Assembly (NCBI RefSeq): GCF_000226095.1
Contig: NC_016478.1
Location: 62,001-126,000 of the forward strand
DNA from: Thermothelomyces thermophilus ATCC 42464
Taxonomy: Eukaryota; Ascomycota; Sordariomycetes; Sordariales; Chaetomiaceae
DNA: 64,000 nucleotides
Direction of reading: 5' to 3'
In this document: positions 11,365-22,130 of the stretch, piece by piece
Layout of the letters: each line of letters starts with the position of its first letter
How positions within the stretch are numbered: position 1 is the stretch's first letter
Program-made: the position numbers and the translations under genes
The notes under the pieces: model-generated
The model's input: the letters and a program-made list of their open reading frames with translations, nothing else
Database searches by the model: none
Told to the model about the DNA's origin: nothing

Positions 11365-14300
11365 TTAGTTCCTATAAGTTATCCTCTAGTCTAAAATCAA
11401 GCCATTTGACTAGATACTACAGTTCTCTATTAATAATGTATAAATCTAGAATTTCTTCGACGTCCTATTCTTCTTCCTTATCTTCTGCTTCAATATATAT
11501 AGCAACCTTAGCATTTTTCGGTACTAGTTCGAGAAGTGAAATATAAAAAACATCTGTCCGTAGTCATATAGATGACAGTAACGATAGTCGGTAGTTAGAT
11601 GTCGAAATTCGTTCTTTGATAGTAAAGGGTCCGACCTTTTTAAAGTCTAGCTTTGTGCTTAGTTACTTGGTTCGTAAGTTTCGTATAATTAGGTAGACTT
11701 TGTCTCCCCTCTCTAGGCAAGGTCCCTTAAGCCTATGTTTGTCGTAGTAGTTCTTTATTCTAGTCTTGACAAACTCGAGTTCCTCTTTGAGCTTTTCATA
11801 CAGTGTATACATTTGTTCTACTTTGACTGCTGCTCTCGGCACTATAACCTCTAGTCCTTGCCTAAGGTCTGCTTTATATCTATAGTTCGCGAAGAACGGT
11901 ATAACTTTGGTCGTTTCTGTTAGCGTCGTGTTGTAGGCGAGTTATACTATTGGCAGTAGCATGACCTAATTGTCTTGCTAATAGTTAACGTAAGAGCGGA
12001 GGTATTGCTTAATAACTTGGTTTAGTCGTTCCGTTTGTCTGTCGGTCTACGGGTGATATGCCGTTGACAGCTTGCTATTAATGTCTAATCGTCGCATTAA
12101 CGCTTGCTAGAACTTCGATACAAACTTGGTGTCTCTATTAGTGATCCATTCTTGCGGCTAAGCATACACTAATGTAACTTGCCGATAGATTACGTCTACT
12201 AGCTATTTAGCTGTCTAGGACTCCTTATAGGGAAAGAAGTATGCCTATTTAGTTAGGTAATCTACTATAGTAAGAATACCATTGTAGATTACTCCTATGG
12301 CCATGTCCTTAGATTCTAGTAGCTTTATAATGAAGTCTATTATAACTAAGCTCTATAGTTTGTCAGCTATTAGCAGTGGCTAAAGTAGCCTATATAGCTT
12401 ATATCGTGCCGTTTTGCTTTAATTATAGATATTGTAGCTCTATACGACTTCCTTAACTCGTGCCATTAACTATAGAAAGTCATAGTGTCTCTTGACTTGT
12501 GTAACAGTCTTCGTAACTCCTTTATGTCCTCCGAGTTTTGATTCGTAGAGTTCTCGAATCATTTATAACTATTAGTCTTTATTATAGATATACGCTTTGC
12601 CTCGGTACTAGAGTTTCCTATCTTTTTCTTCTACTCCGTCAGGTACCACTGGTCCGGGTGCTGCTTGATACTATGCCTTGTTAATCCTTTCTTCTTGAAA
12701 GATTATATAGCATTCGAGGAACGAGTCAAGTAGATCATCTTCTACAGGTATCTGTATTTCGTAATGTAACGTTCTATCTATTTGTTCCTTAAACAACAGT
12801 AGTATTGTTCCTGTTCGTCCTTTCGTATGATCCGTTCGTCAACTTAAAATGTCTGCTCGTACGTTTTCTTTGCCCTTCTTATAGCGGATCTCGAAGTTAA
12901 ATTCTACGAGGAATTCTACCTATTATATTTATTATCTATTAAGTTCCTTCGTCGTCGTAAAGTATCGCAGGTTCTTATAATCTATATATACTTATACTAG
13001 TTTAATCGTACTACTAAGGTATAGTTACCATTCCTTAAAAGCTTCGACAATCGCAAGTAGTTCTTTATTATAAATCAGATAATTAAGACATAGTCTGTCG
13101 AGCTTCTTTAAAAAGAAGGCTATAGAATATAGCTTCCCTTGTTCGTCTCGTTATCCTAATTGTCCTCCGATAGCATAGTCTAAAGCGTCCGTTTCTACCT
13201 CAAATAGCTTCTTAGGGTCTGGCAGTACCAGTACTAGATCTTTAGTAATGGCATTATGGATCTGTATAAATGCTTGCTCGTATTACTCTTCCCATTGGAA
13301 TTTAGCATTCTTCTTAGTAAGTTCATATAAAGGTCGTACAATCGCTCTAAAGTTCCTAATGAACATCTAGTAGAAGTTCGCAAATCCGATGAAACTTTGT
13401 ACTTCCGTGACTAACGTCAGTCGTAGCTAATTCTTGATGGCTTTAATCTTTGAAGGTTCCATCTAGATTTGTCCTAGGGATATTTTATATCCCAAAAAGA
13501 CTGTCTTCCTGACATAGAATTCACTCTTTTCCTTATTAACTAATAGCTTATACATATATAGCGTGTCTAGTACTACTATCACGTGCTTCTAGTGTTTGTC
13601 TATTATCTTAGAGAAGATAAGTATATTGTCAAGATAATATACTACAAATTTATCGAGAAAGGGTCAGATAGCTTGATCAATCAGGGCTTAGAACGTTACT
13701 AGTACGTTTATAAGTCCGAATAGCATAACAAGGTACTCGTAGTGGCCATAGGGTGTCCTAAAGGCCGTTTTCCACTTGTCGCCTTCTTTAATCTGTATAT
13801 AGTTATAGGCCAATAGCAAATCAAGACATGTAAAATATTAGGCTCCTGCTAACTAATCTCGGAGCTATAAGATCAGCGGTAACAGGTATCGATTTTTCAT
13901 AGTCTGTTCGTTAAGTTACCAATAGTCAATATATAACTATAGCTTTCCGTCTTTCTTAGGCACAAATAGGATTAGGTAGCCTACTAGCGATGTCGACAGG
14001 CAGATATATCCTCTTCGAAGGTTCTCCTCTAAATATCGCTTAAGTTCTTCGTTCTATGTCTAGCTCATATAGTAAATCTTAAAGAACTTTAGTCATACTC
14101 CTTCCTTAAGCTTAATCTTGTAATCCTATAGGCTATATTCTAGTAGTCCTTCTAGATGCTTCGGTTCGAATGTTAGGTATCCTTCGTATTCTTTTGGTAC
14201 TTCCCTAGTCTTGTCTTGTCTCTCGGTTTTCTGATAGTATGCGAACTTGGTCCTATCTATAGCGATACTAGCGATTTCTCCTGTCTTAACCTACTGCTCT

Positions 14301-14992
14301 AATTACAGTGCTCTACATTCGTTAACGGAGAGAACAGCTATCAGCAGTTTAGCTTGTTCCTCCTATCGCGATATCGATATCGTTATGCCGCCTCTTCTAG
14401 AGTCTGTAGTAGTCTGCCTGCCACTGTCCGTCTCTTGCGGTAGATCCATAGGATATGCCTTTCTCTAAGCATTGTCTGCTTGCGATCCTTGTATACTCCC
14501 TATCTCGCTAGTTAAATATAACTCTATTTAGGGTCGTAGGTAGCTACCATTCTTCTAGCTAATGTCTAGGTTATAATCTTTATACTATAGTAACCCTAAT
14601 ATTATATCTTTGTCGTTGCCTATATCTATAATACTAAATATAACTACTATAGTCTTCCCTACTATAGTAATGTCGATTAGTTCGGTCTCTCTATATACCT
14701 ATTATATCGGAAATGGCCCTTTAACTATACCATGCTTCCGCTTTATTCTCTAGGGTATCTATAGCTAATTTACAAGTATTAGCGAAATCAGGTTTATCTC
14801 TACTCTACTATCTACTAGTATAAGCATTTCGTGCTATTTCTACTATGCTGTTATCTACAATCGCTTGTCTTGCCACTATTATCTAAAGATTATAGCGATT
14901 TCCTATATTTCTACTAGGAGGTCTTGGTATAGTAGTCTCTTATGCTAGTCCCTCCTATACTACGCTACTACTCGCCGCTATACGGGCGTTAA
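11279..14992 (-). pseudogene. pol: Beta-2 pol: protease to chromodomain
   Basis: On the minus strand, the protease motif starts at 14824 (LILVDSRVEINLIS). RT follows, with YLDN at the catalytic box (RC of about 13622-13640; second Asp lost). RNase H, integrase and a chromodomain (RC of about 11370-11530) follow. The frame ends at TAA (11279-11281), 3,546 nt after the protease codon and divisible by three. Relative to gag it is in the -1 frame, as in beta-1 and beta-3. The 5' limit is approximate. In-frame TAG/TAA codons are numerous. Confidence 0.86.
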
Positions 14993-17250
14993 TAGTTTCT
15001 AGGCCCCTCAAAGGGCCCTAACCCGTTTCCTAGGTCAGTGCTAACCTCTCTAGTTATTTGGCTAATAGCAGCTTTGTCGATCGTGCTTATTTCCGTAAGC
15101 TATTAGGTGCTTACGGCTTCCTACTATTAGGTCCGTTCTACTTTCTATCGCGCGTGCCATAGCTTCATCTAAAGCTCCCGAATTTGCAATTTCTTTTCAT
15201 CCGCGTAATAGAGGCAATCGTTACTTTAGCACGAGTCCTATATATCTCGTCCGGTTCTATAGTACCTAGGCTAGGCTCGTTTTGGAACTACCGTAATGCT
15301 TTCTAGATCGCGGGCTTCGATTTTCCAGAGCAATTCAGCCGCTCTGTTTCCTACATTGTAGACCTATTCTATAGGGTACAAGCCTCCGTCCCTATTTTCC
15401 TATTAGGTTGGCTAGTAATTATTTTCAAATTTGTCGCGGAAGTGATATCGGCATTCATATACTACATACTAGAACCAGGGCACTTGCGCATATGCCTTGT
15501 ATCAAGGGTATAGTCGCGTAACGTCGCCTAGGAGGTATTAGAATTCTTCCCTAAATCCTTCCCACTATATATAGGCCGTAGGTACTCTAATGCTAAGATA
15601 AGAGTGTTTCTTCTAGTAGCTTTCCCATATATACTTGTCTTTCCTATGGTTTACTCGTATAAACTAGTATTCTAGGTTCTACACGTCGTTACTAAGTTGC
15701 TAATCGTCAAGGTACTTGGCGTAGCTATCAGGCCTATTATATATTATAGGCTGTTCTCCTTTAATGGCTTCTACGATACGTCAGAGTTCCCTCATTTTGC
15801 CCTTTATCTTATTACTCTACTAGGCAAGTCAAGTCAAGTGCCTATCCTATTTACATAGTTCCGTATTAAGTTAGAAAACTTCGTTATAGTACTATTCGAT
15901 TTGTTCCTAGAGGAATAGAGCATTAGGTCTAGGTCTTTCAATTCCTTAGGTGTCAGTTATCTACGATCCATCCCGCCTCTACGTGACTATAAAACCCTAC
16001 TGCCTTAAGGCTAGGAGAATCGAAATTAGCGGTACATACTCTCCTACCGTGTTCTATTTAGCGAGACCTATCTCTAGGTCCACGGTGACCAGTTCGGAGT
16101 ACGGTGCTTGTTCGTCTTCACCATTGCTATCGTGTCCGAGACTGTCTGTGTCACTATCCTTATCTTCGTAGCTTGTAGCCGTTACTTCGATAACGTCCTT
16201 AGTAGTTTCGTCGATAGCTATAATTTCCTTTCTAGGGGCTAGTTTCTATTCTTTCTTTAGGCTCCGGTATTCTTGCTTATAGTGCCCTTTCTTTCTATAG
16301 TTATAGTAGGTAACATTAGACTTGTCTTTGGTTGTCTTCTTCTAATCCTACTTCTATGCTATATCTATATCTATAGCTCCGGGGTATATCCTATACAAGG
16401 TACTAACATATATTTGCTTTTTCTTATCATTAGCCTTAACCGTAGTTCTATTTATTCGACCTTGTTTCTGTTACTCTTGTATATAGAGTCAATTATCGAT
16501 CCTAATAGCCTATATAATATATTTATCTAGAGTCTTAGGCCGATTATACTTATATAGCTTATCCTTGACCTTTTCCTTTAGGCCATTATAGAATAATTAT
16601 ATCAACGCCTTATTATTAAGCTAAGACTTAAGTATATCCTATCTAAACTATATAGCATAGGAGGCTACTAACTTAGTCTATTAGAGATTGGCAAGTCTTT
16701 CTTATATATAAATCTTCTCATCTTTGTCGCTAAAAACTTTTCAAAGCTCTTCTTCGAAACGGTTATAAGATTAGAAGACTGCCTATATAAACGTATCTCG
16801 GTCGTCTTCGTCTTCCTCTATAAGATAGTCATTCTATATAGGCTTAAACTATGTAAGTACCTTGCCCTCTAGTCTTATAGCTATATAGAGGACTTTAGCT
16901 TTATCGTCCGGAAACTTGTCATTATTAAGCTAGAAGTAGGATTAGAGGTTTATTAAGAATCCTATAAGATCCTCCTTAGTTCCTCCGTATTTGCTAGGTA
17001 GTTCGATCTTGATACGCTTCGCTTTAGTGCCCTCGAGTGCCTCGATTTTGGCGTAGGCCTCGTTAACCAACTTCTACGAGTACTTTTCGCGGTTCTCGAG
17101 TTCCTTGATTCGAGCTTAAGCAGCCTTGTCTCTCTAGTCTAACTCCTAGATCTGCTGCTAGAGTTGACTAAGCTAAGCAAGCAGCTATTCGGCCGTGACA
17201 TTGGTAGCTATGTCAATGTTAAGGTCGAGGTCACCTCCGTTCTAAACCAT
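14794..17250 (-). pseudogene. gag: Beta-2 gag, start ATG retained
   Basis: Minus strand from ATG 17250 (M-V-stop-N-G-G) to TAA 14794, 819 codons. N-terminal residues show the QLG and IKELEN helical region. The capsid-like region is antisense to about 16650-17000, and the CCHC knuckle (Cys eroded) is antisense to about 16265-16315. Most interruptions are TAG at Gln/Trp positions. The short plus-strand open frames over this region are antisense shadows. Confidence 0.85.
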
Positions 17251-17277
17251 AATAGAACAAAGGGAGTAGTAATAACG

Positions 17278-17725
17278 TATGACGAACCTAACTCAGACTT
17301 CTTCTAAAAGGGTCTAGACAGAGGTGGATTGAGCATGACAGGTAGGCAGGTCGTCTAAGGGATTCGGTGAAGCTAAAGGGTTTATAATAACACTTAGAGT
17401 TGTCTCCCACAGTAATTAGCAATGCTTAGTATAAGTACTGTGATTGTAATTATTACTACTGGCGAACTCCTAGAGTCCACTATAACGAGTAACTAGCTAG
17501 CTATATATATACAATTGTCTGTCCTTCTTTAATAGTTATTACTAGTACCACTTCTCCTTTCACTTCGTGATTTTGCGTTGTCGACGGTGACATGTTATTA
17601 TTACTAGTAAAGACCTTAGTCTTGGCGGTGATAATCTTCTAATTGGTCTATCGAGTGATTGGCTGTCGGAATGTCCCGCGTCCTGGCTGCAGCCTGCCAG
17701 GCCGCCTATATGCTTATCTGTGACA
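17278..17725 (-). repeat. Beta-2 5' LTR (subtype II)
   Basis: Direct repeat of 10140-10587. Starts TATGACGAACC on the plus strand and ends CTGTGACA at 17725, then the AGAGG duplication. Confidence 0.92.
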
Positions 17726-18960
17726 AGAGGTTTATAAGGAACTATTATATATATTAAAGGGCTAAGGTTTTACGTTAACTATAATAAGGACTCCTCTAGC
17801 CCCTACCTATTACCGACCGCTTCTAGAAATAGATTTCTATCGATTTTATGGTCGATCTCCCTATATAAGACAAGAATTTACCCTAATACCTTATAATGAT
17901 TACCGACCGGCTGTCAAAGTACGTCTAGCTCGAAGCTATATCCTTAATAGGAGCCGAGGCGTATACGCTCCGGTTCCGGGACATATAGTGGCGGTTTTAC
18001 AGATTTCCGACACAAATTATCACTAATCGTGGTTTGGACTAGCTTAGCTAGTTTTAGACCACTCTCTATAAGACTATTAGGATCGAGTAACTACTATTAA
18101 CAGCCTATTACCTATGGATAGATAGAGGTATAGAATATATAAATTAGGAGGTATAGACTATCTTATAGACTATAGTTTCCTTTGCCTAATACGATCAGCC
18201 TAAATATCTACTTATATACTAGCTTGCGATTAATAACTATAACTCGACGGTAACTAGGACAAGTGCGAGCTACCTCCTCTATAGTTATAATATAAGCCTA
18301 ATATAGTTCGCCGACCTGCTAGATACTCCTGCTTTAACCCTATAAGGAAGAGCTACTAATTTCTTATACTACCTAAGAGAAGGTATAGAATAGGCCTAGG
18401 CTGCCATCATATATATATAATAGCATTAGCAAGAAAATGCCAATCGTTCTTAATACCTAGCTAAGAGATTTAAAGTAAGGGATAAAGTATAGCTATCCTT
18501 ATATAATATTAAGACTAACTACCCTAGCTATAAACTTAACTAGGTTAACGCTAAGTATAAAGTAATTATAGTACTAACGCTACTAACAGTAACTCTAGAT
18601 GTTCCCTATAGTATCTACCTTACCTTCTATATTAACCTTATTAAGTATGCCATATCTAACCTACTACCTTCGTAATATATATTAGATTTCTAACTAGACC
18701 TAGTATTAGAACTCTCCTAGAAAGGACTACTATAGGAGGAATATAAAGTAAAAGCAATCCTTATAGCTAGGAATATAAAAGGGAGAGGAAATCGATATAA
18801 CGTACTAGTAAAATAGAAGGGATATAACACCCTAACTTAGGAACCGTTAGAGAATCTAGAAAATACTAAGGCGCTCGACGCGTTTAAGCAGGAGTAGGGA
18901 GACGTATATCACTATGACGGACCGGTCACGAACAGGAGGTAGGGGAGAGTATAAAAGCAA
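17726..18960 (+). pseudogene. Alpha-1 pol, third segment: integrase core and chromodomain
   Basis: Resumes at FIRNYYIY.RAKVLR, the end of the HHCC domain with Cys changed to Tyr. The DDE core is legible: ISIDFMVDLP (about 17833-17862), ITNRGLD for TDRG (about 18019-18040), and the Glu in DRGIEYIN (about 18121-18144). The C-terminal domain follows. A chromodomain closes the protein (about 18800-18890: KGYNTLT.EPLENLENTKAL), typical of chromoviruses that target heterochromatin. Stops at Trp/Gln codons inactivate it. Confidence 0.88.
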
Positions 18961-19121
18961 ACGATATAAATTTTTCACATAGGCAGACAAACCCGGGGCG
19001 AACGAGCAGCAGGCACGTCACGGTCGTATCACAGACACGTCATAGACACGTCATAGATACACCTATAGAGATAGTCTAATTATAAAAACAAAATAAATAT
19101 ACTAACTAATATATAATACGC

Positions 19122-20168
19122 TTACTTTATAACCTCCTCCTCCTTATCCTCCCCCTCTAAAATAATAGTTACAATAGCAAGGGTGGGGTCGTTACGGTTA
19201 CGGACTAGGCGCGCCACGCGCTCGACGGGCGAGGAAGAGCGGTAGGTATAGGAACGGCTGAAGTCAATCGGCACAGGTATAGGGCGTATAGAGGCGCTCG
19301 AGCAGGTATAGGAGGTAGGCGACAGGGTGCCTAGGACGTAGGTAACAAGGGTAGTATTAATGTTAACCAAAGTCGATATATTTTCGTTTATATACTATAT
19401 CTAGTATAGTATATTATCGTTCTATGCTATAGTATAGTATATAAGCTGCCTAGTAGCCTATAGGGTAGGGTTAGGGCTAGTAGTAGGCTAGACGATGTTA
19501 CTATGATAGGTAGGGGTGTTAGGGGCGGCGATAGTAGCGACTAGGGCAAAGTTGTTACTAGAACGATAAGAACTTATAGCTAGGGCAGGGGCGAAGGCGG
19601 CCTATCTAGGTAAATAGTTAGACTAGGTAGCCTTAAAGAGCGTAGAGAATGAATATATTAGTATAGAAAACTTAGGCATTAGGATAGCGTAATAGGCGCC
19701 CTAGTTAGTAGTCTTATAGTAGGCAGGGAAGGCAAGGGCAATATTAGTATTATAATAACCTATGATTTTCTTAATGCCTATATATAGGTAGGGGTTATTA
19801 GCCTAGAGCTATAGATCCTAAACGTAGCTCTTATAGCTCTTATAACATATTATATAGGAAGCGCCTTAACCCTAGATATACTCGACCTTATCGCCTTTTA
19901 GAAGATAGTTAATATATAGTAGGTAGTATTACTATTTCTTAGGCTATAGTTTAAACTCCTTATTAGAGGAGTTGCCTTTAACAATATACCTACTAAGGGA
20001 GAGGTTAGCATTCTTATACTATAAAATGAGGAGTTAGTCTATACCCTATATATATATATAATGGCCAAAATTAGTATAGGTAGGGGAAAAACTTATATAG
20101 CAATCTTCATTCTCGTTACTACTAGAGTAACGACTACTACTATTACTACCAAGTAAAGTAGCAGCTAT
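19122..20168 (-). pseudogene. Alpha-1 antisense gene: about 348-codon Cys-pattern protein with acidic C-terminus
   Basis: On the minus strand one frame runs from ATA 20168 (probable former ATG: stop-free A-A-T-L-L-G-S-N-S-S-S follows) to the stop at 19122, 349 codons. The last 83 codons (from 19370) are still uninterrupted and end in an acidic, Glu-rich tail. A central stretch reads Y-x2-Y-x11-Y-x7-Y-x2-C-x6-Y. If the Tyr are RIP-mutated Cys, this is a six-cysteine pattern. A TATA box lies about 167 bases upstream. The same gene is present, frameshifted, in alpha-2 at 27526-28559, and its C-terminal 82 residues are clearly alignable. It lies between the chromodomain and the 3' LTR, opposite to pol. 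Function unknown. Confidence 0.62.
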
Positions 20169-20334
20169 CAATATACTAGATAGATACTAACTAAAAAAAA
20201 AGAAAACTTAAAGGCGTAATAGGGGTATAGATAGTAAGTATAGTTATAGGAGGCAAGGGCGGTTAAAAGGTATAGAGGAGGAGAGTTAGTTATAGGTAAG
20301 AAAAAATTAAGAGGAGGAAGGAAGAGGAGGGGGG

Positions 20335-20342
20335 TATTTATA
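20335..20342 (-). promoter_or_regulatory. TATA box of the alpha-1 antisense gene
   Basis: TATAAATA on the minus strand, followed by a pyrimidine-rich leader, about 167 bases before the presumed start at 20168. An identical TATAAATA occurs at 27351-27358, about 168 bases before the matching start in alpha-2, so spacing is conserved. No RNA evidence is available here. Confidence 0.5.
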
Positions 20343-20619
20343 GGTATAGGAAGAGGGCGGTAGGGGAGCACGCCAGGCCTAAGTAGACTACTTGTCGCGC
20401 GCGTAACTTACTACTATACACGTAGGTCGTATTATTCTAACAATAAAGGGAAGGAGGTACGGGTTTCATCCGAACCCGAATAGCTGCCTGTTCGCGTATA
20501 ATACGCCATTATACGTATAGGTTACATTATTATAGTAACAAAGAAAGGAAGGCACGGCACCCGCTCGCAGGACCGACATATAGGGCGTAACGCGGGGCAG
20601 GTCGGCCCGACAACCGCGA

Positions 20620-20637
20620 AAGGAAAGAGGGGGGGTA
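20620..20637 (+). other. Alpha-1 polypurine tract
   Basis: A run ending in seven G (20629-20635) directly before the 3' LTR. The matching run precedes the alpha-2 3' LTR. This fits the primer site for plus-strand DNA synthesis. Confidence 0.7.
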
Positions 20638-20962
20638 TATTATAGGCCCGGGCTGCACCCGGGCTAGACAATGCCCGGGCTTTACCCGGGCACGGAACGG
20701 ACCTACCTTACCCTACTTACTTACGTCCTACGGGTCTGTGGAGCGTTCGTTGCTTGTTTGTAACTCGTCCGGTAGACGCGTGGCTAAGGCCCGGTTAGGG
20801 CCCGACCTGGAGCCTAACCGGGCCCTACCTAGGTTATAACGTATATACTTAAAAGGCACCCCTCTATATAACTCTTGTATTCTTTCTCTTTTTTCCTTCC
20901 TAAGGTAGTCGAATAGAATATTGTACGCTTATTTATAGTTACTATAAGGCTAGTACATTATA
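20638..20962 (+). repeat. Alpha-1 3' LTR
   Basis: Begins TATTATAGG and ends GTACATTATA. It is about 325 bp and matches alpha-2 LTRs (26870-27202 and the split 41636/63460 copy) in inverted orientation. It is much more GC-rich than those copies. It carries CCCGGG four times within 44 bases (20647, 20658, 20674, 20685) where alpha-2 mostly has CCTAGG-like remnants. The 3' flank is TGGCC, but the 5' duplication lies outside the window. Confidence 0.85.
20788..20824. repeat. Perfect 12-bp hairpin in the alpha-1 LTR
   Basis: GGCCCGGTTAGG (20788-20799) and its exact complement (20813-20824) are separated by 13 bases. It sits just before the region leading to the CT-rich 3' part of the LTR. In alpha-2 LTRs the arms are partly mutated. 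Confidence 0.6.
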
Positions 20963-21905
20963 TGGCCGCTAGTAGTATTACTAGGTATAGCTAAAGCTCT
21001 AATACTTATAGTACTACCTTAGCTCTAGAGTATCCTAGTAGGGCTTGTAGTCTAGTACCTAGGCATCTTAGACTACGCCTTTATTATGGGCCTTCTAGGC
21101 CTTTTTAAGGTCCTATAGGCCTAGGAGTACCATGGCCTACTTCCTCTATAGGCTCTTTAGTAACTAGAACTTGACTATTTCGATCGAGTATAGGCCTACG
21201 GCCCCTTTGAAGTCTTATTTACTAACCCCCTATAGCTCCTCTTTCTAGACTCCTTTAGCTAGGACTATATAGGCTCTACTAACCTCCCTAGCCTCCTCTC
21301 TAAAGGCTATAGCTACCTATTACTTATTAACCAAATACTAATCCTTAGTAGCTTTATCCTTAAAGACCATTATTATATCCCTGCTTAGAAGCTTTCTAGC
21401 TATAATAGCTCCTTAGCGGCTAGAAGCCCTATTAACTACTTAGACTATCTCGGCTAGGGTTTAGGCTTTAAGGTCTTCCTATAGGCTCGCGTTTTATATC
21501 GTGACCTCCTATAAGACCTGTAATAGTACCACCTTAGCTAACGGTAGGCCTCCTTGGGAGCTTGTTACCCTTTATTATAAGCCTATAGCTACCTACGCCT
21601 AGGTAGGGCAGGGGGTAGCCTTAAGGGCTTCTTTAAGCCCCTTTTTAACTTCCTTAGCTATAAGTTCCTATAGGTTCGGAACTAGGCCTATAATAGTAAT
21701 TATAAGGCCCTATAAGAGCCTATTGGCAAGGTCCTATACCTTGCCCTATTTAGGGCTTAGTATAAGGTCGACTAGCTATATAATAAGACCCCTTAGCTCC
21801 TTAATATCTAGGGCAGGATAGGCCTATAGTAGGCCCCCCTTTAATTAGTTTAAAGCTATAGGCCTCCCTACTTAATGGCTTAGCGTTAGGCCTTAAATCG
21901 ACGTT
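20963..21905 (-). pseudogene. LINE ORF1 (Gag-like, CCHC knuckle), RIP-mutated and truncated
   Basis: Read through stops, the minus strand gives ARKLLSRDIIMVFKD (about 21346-21410), then VSRAYIVLAKGV, EIVKF, and VVxDAxVLDYKPY. This order is characteristic of fungal Tad1-family ORF1 proteins. It ends with LELR.YYKY.SFSYT..YY at 20963-21010. That is a C-x2-C-x4-H-x4-C knuckle in which Cys became Tyr, Gly became Ser and His became Tyr. The family assignment rests on this motif order and was not verified by a search. Confidence 0.6.
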
Positions 21906-22130
21906 ACGTTTAGGGGCACTAGGTAGTCTATACGGTGAAAATTTTGACGGGCGTATAAGGTACGGTCGGATTACGGTTAGGTACGGTTCCTACGCCTGCG
22001 ATGCCTGTTGTACACCCGCAACGGCTTGTGCGTGGTTGAAAGTGGTACAGTTGGATAGCGTTTTTTGAGAGCTTTCTAGCGATGGTAGTTTCGTATGTTT
22101 TGGTAGGGTATTCGCAAAGATATAAGAGAA
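20963..22130 (-). mobile_element. 5' part of a Tad1-like LINE, cut by alpha-1
   Basis: Minus-strand non-LTR element. Its 5' leader is about 21940-22130 and ORF1 runs from there to 20963, where alpha-1 is inserted. The rest (ORF2 with endonuclease and RT) must lie left of the window. The border with delta at about 22130 is inferred from where delta pol similarity ends. The leader is noticeably richer in CA/TG than the DNA around it. Confidence 0.6.

Larger units (their letters stand above)
10140..17725 (-). mobile_element. Beta-2: complete RIP-mutated chromodomain Ty3/gypsy retrotransposon (subtype II)
   Basis: 7,586 bp on the minus strand with LTRs of 448 bp (10140-10587 and 17278-17725) and target duplication AGAGG at 10135-10139 and 17726-17730. 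Removing it rejoins the alpha-1 integrase frame (LDVKR to FIRNYYIY). Gag and pol resemble the other beta copies. The U3 and the antisense gene have a different sequence (subtype II). Fewer codons are destroyed here than in beta-3 or beta-4. Confidence 0.93.
1..20962 (+). mobile_element. Alpha-1: chromodomain Ty3/gypsy retrotransposon, 5' end outside the window, split by two insertions
   Basis: The element enters from the left edge already inside gag-pol. Its pieces are 1-1902, 9472-10139 and 17726-20962. Beta-1 and beta-2 are nested between them, and the pol reading frame resumes across both gaps when the insertions are removed. Domain order is protease, RT, RNase H, integrase, chromodomain, antisense gene, polypurine tract, 3' LTR, which is the order of Ty3/gypsy chromoviruses. 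It stops at 20962 inside a Tad1-like LINE ORF1. A second, inverted copy (alpha-2) lies at 26870-63460 and confirms the boundaries. Frames are destroyed by RIP-type TAG/TAA codons. Confidence 0.9.

Noticed and set aside
11361-11546. Short Ser-rich open frames recurring near the pol 3' ends (also 8069-8254, 42994-43179, 56667-56852)
   Set aside because: They recur only because they are antisense to the conserved chromodomain region and start around or after the stop of the antisense gene. No independent start or conservation beyond pol.
14247-14468. Recurring 73-codon frames (also 35029-35250, 45880-46101, 52193-52414, 59553-59774)
   Set aside because: Antisense or off-frame shadow of the region between protease and RT in each beta copy; length and sequence follow pol conservation.
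20168-20371. 67-codon Pro/Leu-rich frame
   Set aside because: Covers the TATA box and CT-rich leader of the alpha-1 antisense gene, so it is more likely 5' leader than protein.
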